Source of the DNA: Burkholderiaceae bacterium
GTDB taxonomy: Bacteria > Pseudomonadota > Gammaproteobacteria > Burkholderiales > Burkholderiaceae_C
NCBI GenBank assembly: GCA_018780645.1
Contig: JADMJJ010000009.1
Location: 1-32,972 of the forward strand
DNA length: 32,972 nt
Direction: 5' to 3'
Positions 27,672 through 32,972 of this stretch are shown here, piece by piece. The notes beneath the pieces were generated by a model. The model worked only from the letters and a program-made list of their open reading frames with translations. It ran no database searches and was not told the DNA's origin. Each line of letters begins with the position of its first letter. The first letter of the stretch is position 1. Both the position numbers and the translations under genes were made by a program.

Positions 27672-28568
27672 ATGAACCGTATTGCCTCCATTCTTGCCGC
27701 CCTGCTGGCCCTGTTCCTGCTCGCCAGCTCCACCCTGTTCATCGTCGATCAGCGCCAGTTCGCCGTGGTCTATGCCCTGGGCGAGATCAAGGAAGTGCTG
27801 ACCGAGCCCGGCCTCAAGTTCAAGCTGCCGCCACCGTTCCAGAACGTGGTGTTCCTGGACCGCCGCGTGCAAACGCTGGACAGCCCCGAATCGCGCCCCA
27901 TCTTCACCGCCGAGAAGAAGAGCCTGGTGATCGACTGGCTGGTCAAGTGGCGTGTGGCCGAGCCGCGCCAGTTCATCCGCAACAACGGTGTCGACATGCG
28001 CACCATCGAGTCGCGCCTGAGCCCCATCGTGCAGGCGGCGTTGAATGAGGAAATCACCAAGCGCACCGTGCGCGGCGTGCTCGCCACCGAACGCGAGAAG
28101 GTCATGCAGGACGTGGGCAAGCGCCTGCAGGAAGAGGCCAAGTCCTTCGGTATCGAGATCGTTGACGTGCGCATCAAGCGGGTGGACTTCTCGGTCAACA
28201 TCACCGAGTCGGTCTATCGCCGCATGGAGTCCGAACGCAAGCGCGTGGCCAATGAGCTGCGCTCCACCGGTTCGGCTGACAGCGAAAAGATCCGTGCCGA
28301 CGCTGACCGCCAGCGCGAGGTGATCGTCGCCGAGGCCTATCGCGATGCCCAGAAGGTCAAGGGCGAGGGCGATGCCAAGGCCTCGGCCCTGTATGCCGAG
28401 TCCTTCGGGCGCGACCCCCAGTTCGCCCAGTTCTACCGCAGCCTGGAGGCCTACCGCTCCAGCTTCCGCAACAAGTCGGATGTGATGGTGGTCGACCCCG
28501 GCAGCGAGTTCTTCAAGGCCATGCGCGGCAATTCGATGCCGAGCGCACCGGCGGCACCGCGCAAGTAA
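27672..28568 (+). CDS. hflC: FtsH protease modulator HflC
   Basis: Partner of HflK in the membrane SPFH complex that restrains FtsH; 298 residues. The N-terminal membrane helix is at about 5-24 (ASILAALLALFLLASSTLFI), followed directly by the SPFH domain (VDQRQFAVVYALGEIKEVL, PGLKFKLPPPFQ). The conserved DVRIKRVDF and the coiled region ESVYRRMESERKRVANELRS are present, and the end has the family's YRSLEAYRSSF segment. GCAGGA lies ahead of the ATG. DUF2065 starts 4 bases after the stop. Confidence 0.96.
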   Translation: MNRIASILAALLALFLLASSTLFIVDQRQFAVVYALGEIKEVLTEPGLKFKLPPPFQNVVFLDRRVQTLDSPESRPIFTAEKKSLVIDWLVKWRVAEPRQFIRNNGVDMRTIESRLSPIVQAALNEEITKRTVRGVLATEREKVMQDVGKRLQEEAKSFGIEIVDVRIKRVDFSVNITESVYRRMESERKRVANELRSTGSADSEKIRADADRQREVIVAEAYRDAQKVKGEGDAKASALYAESFGRDPQFAQFYRSLEAYRSSFRNKSDVMVVDPGSEFFKAMRGNSMPSAPAAPRK

Positions 28569-28572
28569 GCGC

Positions 28573-28773
28573 ATGAGCGCCGATCTGCAGCAGGCGCTGC
28601 TGGGCGCCTTCGCCCTGATGCTGGTGATCGAGGGCCTGCTGCCTTTCCTCAGCCCGGCCAAATGGCGCGAGGTGTTTGCCCGTGCGCTGCAACTCAGCGA
28701 CGGGCAGATACGTTTCATCGCGCTGAGCTCCATGCTCACCGGCCTGGTGCTGCTGCTGTTCTTCTGGCAGTGA
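28573..28773 (+). CDS. DUF2065 (YjeT-like) small membrane protein
   Basis: 66-residue inner-membrane protein with two predicted membrane helices (about 7-26 and 47-65) joined by a short SPAKWREVFARALQLSD loop. This layout matches DUF2065/YjeT, which sits between hflC and purA in E. coli as well. Function unknown; the constant place next to hflKC suggests a link with that membrane complex, which is inference only. It starts 4 bases after hflC, so it is surely cotranscribed. Confidence 0.88.
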   Translation: MSADLQQALLGAFALMLVIEGLLPFLSPAKWREVFARALQLSDGQIRFIALSSMLTGLVLLLFFWQ

Positions 28774-28788
28774 TCGGTGTTGTCAAAT

Positions 28789-28826
28789 CGGGACGGCCTC
28801 TATGTCTCTTGGCCGCCCGGTACAAT
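28789..28826 (+). promoter_or_regulatory. Hairpin followed by TACAAT ahead of hisZ
   Basis: CGGG-A-CGGCC (28789-28798), a 12-base loop, then GGCCGCCCG (28811-28819): nine pairs with one bulged A. A TACAAT -10 box (28821-28826) starts one base after the right arm; the start of transcription would be near 28833, 20 bases before the hisZ ATG. The stem begins 16 bases after the DUF2065 stop and covers the -35 zone, so it can serve both as a 3' hairpin and as part of the promoter. Confidence 0.5.
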
Positions 28827-28852
28827 GCCGTTTTTAACCCCCTCGCATTTCC

Positions 28853-30016
28853 ATGACCTCTGCTTGGCTGCTGCCAGAGCATATCGCTGACGTCTTGCCT
28901 GCCCAGGCGCGCCGCATAGAAGAATTGCGCCGTCAGCTGCTGGACATGGCCCGCGCCTATGGCTGCGAGCTGGTCATGCCGCCTCTGCTCGAATATCTGG
29001 ACTCGCTGCTCTCCGGCACCGGCCAGGCGCTGGATCTGAAGACCTTCAAGCTGGTCGATCAGCTGTCGGGCCGTACGCTCGGTGTGCGCGCCGACACCAC
29101 GCCCCAGGTTGCCCGCATCGACGCCCATCTGCTCAACCGCCGCGGCCTTACCCGCTTGTGCTATTGCGGCCCGGTCCTTCATACCCGGCCCGACGGCCTG
29201 CATGCCACCCGCGAACCGCTGCAGTTCGGTGCCGAGATCTATGGTCATGCCGGCATGGAGGCCGATCTGGAGGTGCAGGAGCTGGCGCTGGACGCGCTGC
29301 GCCTTGCCGGTCTGCGCGGCGTGACCCTGGACCTGGGCGATGCCCGCCTGGTCACCGGCGTTCTTGAGGGTGTCGATCTGGAGCCGAAGCGGCTGAGCGC
29401 CTTGATCGCCGCGCTGGCGGGCAAGGACGCTGCCGAGCTCAATGCCTTGACTCGGGACCTGCCACCCTCTGCCCGCGAGGGCCTGAAGGCCCTGCTGGGC
29501 CTGTATGGCGGCCTGTCGGTGCTGGACGAGGCGCGGCGCGTGCTGCCCGATACCGCGCTGATCCGCGCTGCGCTGAGCGATCTGCAGTGGCTGGCGGCGC
29601 ATCTCACTCAAACCCACCCTGAAGTGCGGCTGGGCTTCGATCTGGCCGATTTGCGCGGCTACGCCTACTACAGCGGCGTGCGCTTCGCCCTCTATGCGGA
29701 GGGCAGCAGCGACGCAGTCGCGCGTGGCGGCCGCTATGACGAGGTCGGCGCCGTGTTCGGCCGCAAGCGTCCAGCGGTGGGCTTCAGTCTCGACTTGAAG
29801 GCGCTGGTCGCCTTGTCGCCCAGCGACCCCCTGCGCGCCGCGATCCGTGCGCCCTGGGGCGAAGACGCCAGCTTGCGCGCGGCCATACGCCGTCTGCGCG
29901 AGCAGGGCGAAACCGTGGTGTGTGTGCTCCCCGGGCACGAACATGAGCACGACGAATTCAATTGCGACCGCGAACTGGTGAATGCCGGCGGTCAATGGGT
30001 GGTGCGCGCGCAGTAA
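28853..30016 (+). CDS. hisZ: ATP phosphoribosyltransferase regulatory subunit HisZ
   Basis: HisRS-like regulatory subunit needed with the short form of HisG in the first step of histidine synthesis; 387 residues. The class II fold shows [52 protein letters not shown] and the degenerate [15 protein letters not shown], where true HisS has RGLDYY. It lacks the anticodon-binding domain, as HisZ does. Presence implies a short HisG elsewhere in the genome. It lies between DUF2065 and purA, where many betaproteobacteria place it, and has its own candidate promoter. The ATG lacks a clear ribosome-binding site. Confidence 0.93.
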   Translation: MTSAWLLPEHIADVLPAQARRIEELRRQLLDMARAYGCELVMPPLLEYLDSLLSGTGQALDLKTFKLVDQLSGRTLGVRADTTPQVARIDAHLLNRRGLTRLCYCGPVLHTRPDGLHATREPLQFGAEIYGHAGMEADLEVQELALDALRLAGLRGVTLDLGDARLVTGVLEGVDLEPKRLSALIAALAGKDAAELNALTRDLPPSAREGLKALLGLYGGLSVLDEARRVLPDTALIRAALSDLQWLAAHLTQTHPEVRLGFDLADLRGYAYYSGVRFALYAEGSSDAVARGGRYDEVGAVFGRKRPAVGFSLDLKALVALSPSDPLRAAIRAPWGEDASLRAAIRRLREQGETVVCVLPGHEHEHDEFNCDRELVNAGGQWVVRAQ

Positions 30017-31399
<1,383 letters not shown>

Positions 31400-31438
31400 C
31401 CCCTTATCTATCTAGCGATCTCAGACGGAGAAGCACTC

Positions 31439-31960
31439 ATGTTGACTGATGACGGCAAACACCTGTACGTGTCCTGGGACGAGTACCACATGCTAACCGA
31501 GCGCCTTGCGCTCAAGGTGCACGCCTCGGGTTGGGAATTCGACCAGATCCTGTGCCTGGCCCGCGGCGGCATGCGCCCCGGCGATGTGCTGTCGCGCGTG
31601 TTCGACAAGCCGCTGGGCATCATGTCCACCAGTTCCTACCGGGCCGAGGCCGGCACCATCCAGGGCCGGCTGGACATGGCCAAGTACATCACCCTGCCCA
31701 AGGGTGAGCTGGCCGGCCGCATCCTGCTGGTCGACGATCTGGCCGACTCGGGCGTGACCCTGCGTGCTGTGGTGGAGCGCCTGCGCGGCATGCCGGCGAT
31801 CCAGGAACTGCGCTCGGCAGTGATCTGGACCAAGGCGGTGTCCAGCTACACGCCGGACTACTATGTCGAGATGCTGGAGACCAGCCCCTGGATCCATCAG
31901 CCCTTCGAGGAGTATGACGATCTGCGGCCCGATGGGTTGGCGAAGAAATTCGCTGTCTGA
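31439..31960 (+). CDS. Purine phosphoribosyltransferase-family protein
   Basis: Type I PRTase of 173 residues, probably a purine salvage enzyme (hypoxanthine/xanthine/guanine type), judged from fold and neighbours. The PRPP motif is ILLVDDLADSGVTL (95-108) with the two adjacent aspartates D99/D100. ARGGMRPGDVLSR (41-53) is the usual PPi loop. YVSWDEYHMLTERLALKV at the N-terminus and WIHQPFEEYDD near the end are typical of this bacterial subgroup. The exact base accepted cannot be told from the sequence. GGAG before the ATG is a good ribosome-binding site. It follows purA and is ended by a strong hairpin terminator. Confidence 0.88.
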   Translation: MLTDDGKHLYVSWDEYHMLTERLALKVHASGWEFDQILCLARGGMRPGDVLSRVFDKPLGIMSTSSYRAEAGTIQGRLDMAKYITLPKGELAGRILLVDDLADSGVTLRAVVERLRGMPAIQELRSAVIWTKAVSSYTPDYYVEMLETSPWIHQPFEEYDDLRPDGLAKKFAV

Positions 31961-31965
31961 GTTGC

Positions 31966-31997
31966 AAAGGCCAGCACGATGCTGGCCTTTCTTCTTG
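31966..31997 (+). terminator. Intrinsic terminator after the phosphoribosyltransferase gene
   Basis: AAAGGCCAGCA (31966-31976), loop CGA, TGCTGGCCTTT (31980-31990), then CTTCTTG. Perfect 11-bp stem starting six bases after the stop; it should end the purA-side transcript. Confidence 0.85.
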
Positions 31998-32019
31998 CTC
32001 GCCGTACCGGCTCCACAAA

Positions 32020-32051
32020 TGAAAAAGGCCGACACTTTCGTGTCAGCCTTT
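32020..32051 (-). terminator. Terminator of the downstream tRNA-Leu
   Basis: Read on the minus strand: AAAGGC-T-GACAC, GAAA tetraloop, GTGTC-G-GCCTTT, then more T bases and C. It lies nine bases after the tRNA CCA end, so it ends the tRNA transcript. Confidence 0.8.
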
Positions 32052-32060
32052 CCATTATTT

Positions 32061-32145
<85 letters not shown>

Positions 32146-32161
32146 ATCTCAGGAGCCTTAG

Positions 32162-32167
32162 ATTATA
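32162..32167 (-). promoter_or_regulatory. Candidate -10 box for tRNA-Leu copy 1
   Basis: Consensus TATAAT on the minus strand, about 17 bases upstream of the mature tRNA 5' end. No good -35 hexamer at the usual spacing. Confidence 0.4.
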
Positions 32168-32302
32168 TACCGAGATTTTCTGGTCGCTGGTAGACAACAA
32201 CAAAACTTTGTTTGAATGTCTCGACCTTTATGATGCAACGGTGCAAGCAAATACTCGGAACAGACACGATCAAGAACAGCTCCGCTGGCAGTATGGCCAG
32301 GC

Positions 32303-32336
32303 AAAAGAAAAAGGCCTGCACTTTCGTGCAGGCCTT
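32303..32336 (-). terminator. Terminator of the upstream tRNA-Leu
   Basis: On the minus strand: AAGGCCTGCAC, GAAA tetraloop, GTGCAGGCCTT, then a T-rich run (TTTCTTTT). A perfect 11-bp stem eight bases after the CCA end of tRNA-Leu copy 2; the tetraloop and outer stem match the terminator of copy 1. Confidence 0.88.
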
Positions 32337-32344
32337 CTCAAATT

Positions 32345-32429
<85 letters not shown>

Positions 32430-32435
32430 AAGGTT

Positions 32436-32451
32436 CAGAACCGAAGTTCTG
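32436..32451 (-). other. UUCG hairpin in the pre-tRNA leader
   Basis: On the minus strand: CAGAAC, TTCG, GTTCTG. A 6-bp stem capped by the very stable cUUCGg tetraloop, six bases before the mature 5' end of tRNA-Leu copy 2. It may help leader folding or RNase P access. Confidence 0.6.
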
Positions 32452-32471
32452 ACGTTTCAAGCTAAGCTAGG

Positions 32472-32501
32472 ATTCTATCATCAATACAAAAACAAATGCA
32501 A
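32472..32501 (-). promoter_or_regulatory. Sigma70-type promoter of tRNA-Leu copy 2
   Basis: On the minus strand: -35 TTGCAT (32501-32496), 18-base spacer, -10 TAGAAT (32477-32472). Start of transcription near 32465, giving a leader of about 35 bases. It is the best complete -35/-10 pair seen in the window. Confidence 0.65.
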
Positions 32502-32527
32502 GCGGCCCCGCACTAGGTGCTGCACTC

Positions 32528-32972
32528 ATGAGCGAAGTCGAAGGTGTGGTGCAAGGCCACCGCGATGGCCATGGCTTTCTGATACGCGACGACGGCCAGC
32601 CCGATATCTATCTGTCGGCGCAGGAAATGCATGCGGTGATGCACCGCGACCGGCTGAAGGTGCGCGTGATACGCATGGACAAGCGCGGCCGCCCCGAGGG
32701 GCGCGTGCTGGAGATCATCGAACGCCGCAAGACGCCCATCATTGGCCGGCTGCTGCACGAGAACGGGATGTGGCTGGTGGCGCCCGAGGACAAGCGCTTC
32801 GGCCAGGACATCATGATCCCGAAGAACGCAATTGCCACCGCCACGGCGGGTCAGGTCGTGTCCGTCGAGCTGACCGAGCCACCGTCGTTGTACTCGCAGC
32901 CGGTGGGGCGCATCCTTGAGGTGCTGGGCGAGATCGACGACCCCGGCATGGAGATCGAGATCGCGGTGCGCA
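32528..32972 (+). CDS. rnr: Ribonuclease R (5' part)
   Basis: RNase II/R-family 3'-to-5' exoribonuclease; 148 codons are visible before the window ends. The protein starts MSEVEGVVQGHRDGHGFLI, which is the first cold-shock (OB) domain, continues through GRPEGRVLEIIERR and IIGRLLHENGMWLVAPEDKR (second OB region), and reaches VLGEIDDPGMEIEIAVR, just ahead of the catalytic domain. AGGTG lies 8 bases before the ATG. An in-frame TAG at 32468-32470 and no start between show that the N-terminal helix-turn-helix found in E. coli RNase R is not encoded here. The place after purA and its PRTase fits the purA-rnr synteny of proteobacteria. Confidence 0.88.
   Translation, partial: MSEVEGVVQGHRDGHGFLIRDDGQPDIYLSAQEMHAVMHRDRLKVRVIRMDKRGRPEGRVLEIIERRKTPIIGRLLHENGMWLVAPEDKRFGQDIMIPKNAIATATAGQVVSVELTEPPSLYSQPVGRILEVLGEIDDPGMEIEIAVR

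Overview
The window is GC-rich, densely packed chromosome from a betaproteobacterium, most likely Burkholderiales and probably near the Roseateles/Rubrivivax/Leptothrix group. That placement is inferred from protein style and gene order, not from a search. Almost every gene belongs to a recognisable housekeeping family. I saw no transposase, integrase, phage gene, CRISPR array or defence island.

Layout. (1) 1-5201: 2-oxoglutarate dehydrogenase operon, 3' part of sucA, then odhB, a small SHOCT/PspC membrane protein, and lpdA. (2) 5210-10201: a palindromic repeat, zapE, an Ala-rich secreted protein, a convergent PP2C phosphatase, a divergent DUF465 gene, a DinG-family helicase, and a second copy of the palindromic repeat. 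(3) 10229-15378: bamD (minus strand) divergent from rluD, then a structured RNA candidate (possibly 6S RNA), scpB and a very long RluB. (4) 15494-24687: ndk, rlmN, pilW, rodZ, ispG, hisS, yfgM-like, bamB and der. The run from rlmN to der matches a well-known gammaproteobacterial cluster. (5) 24762-31960: hfq, hflX, hflK, hflC, DUF2065, hisZ, purA and a phosphoribosyltransferase, matching the hfq-purA region of enterobacteria with hisZ added. (6) 31966-32972: two tandem tRNA-Leu(CAG) genes on the minus strand, each with its own terminator, and the start of rnr.

Themes. The genes serve central metabolism (OGDH complex, purine and histidine synthesis, isoprenoids), ribosome and RNA biology (RluD, RluB, RlmN, Der, HflX, Hfq, RNase R, tRNA-Leu), outer-membrane assembly (BamB, BamD, YfgM-like), and cell shape or chromosome upkeep (RodZ, ZapE, ScpB). 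Many genes overlap by ATGA or abut, implying long operons. Where transcription units restart, the recurring signal is a TACAAT -10 box next to a GC-rich inverted repeat.

I found no convincing new multi-gene system. The best leads are non-coding: the structured RNA at about 12150-12342, whose presumed -10 box sits in the centre of a 12-bp-arm inverted repeat; the two-copy palindromic repeat family, one copy of which supplies the dinG stop codon; and the duplicated tRNA-Leu/terminator unit. RluB with roughly 250-residue low-complexity arms on both sides is the most unusual protein. Coordinates and motif positions were read by hand.
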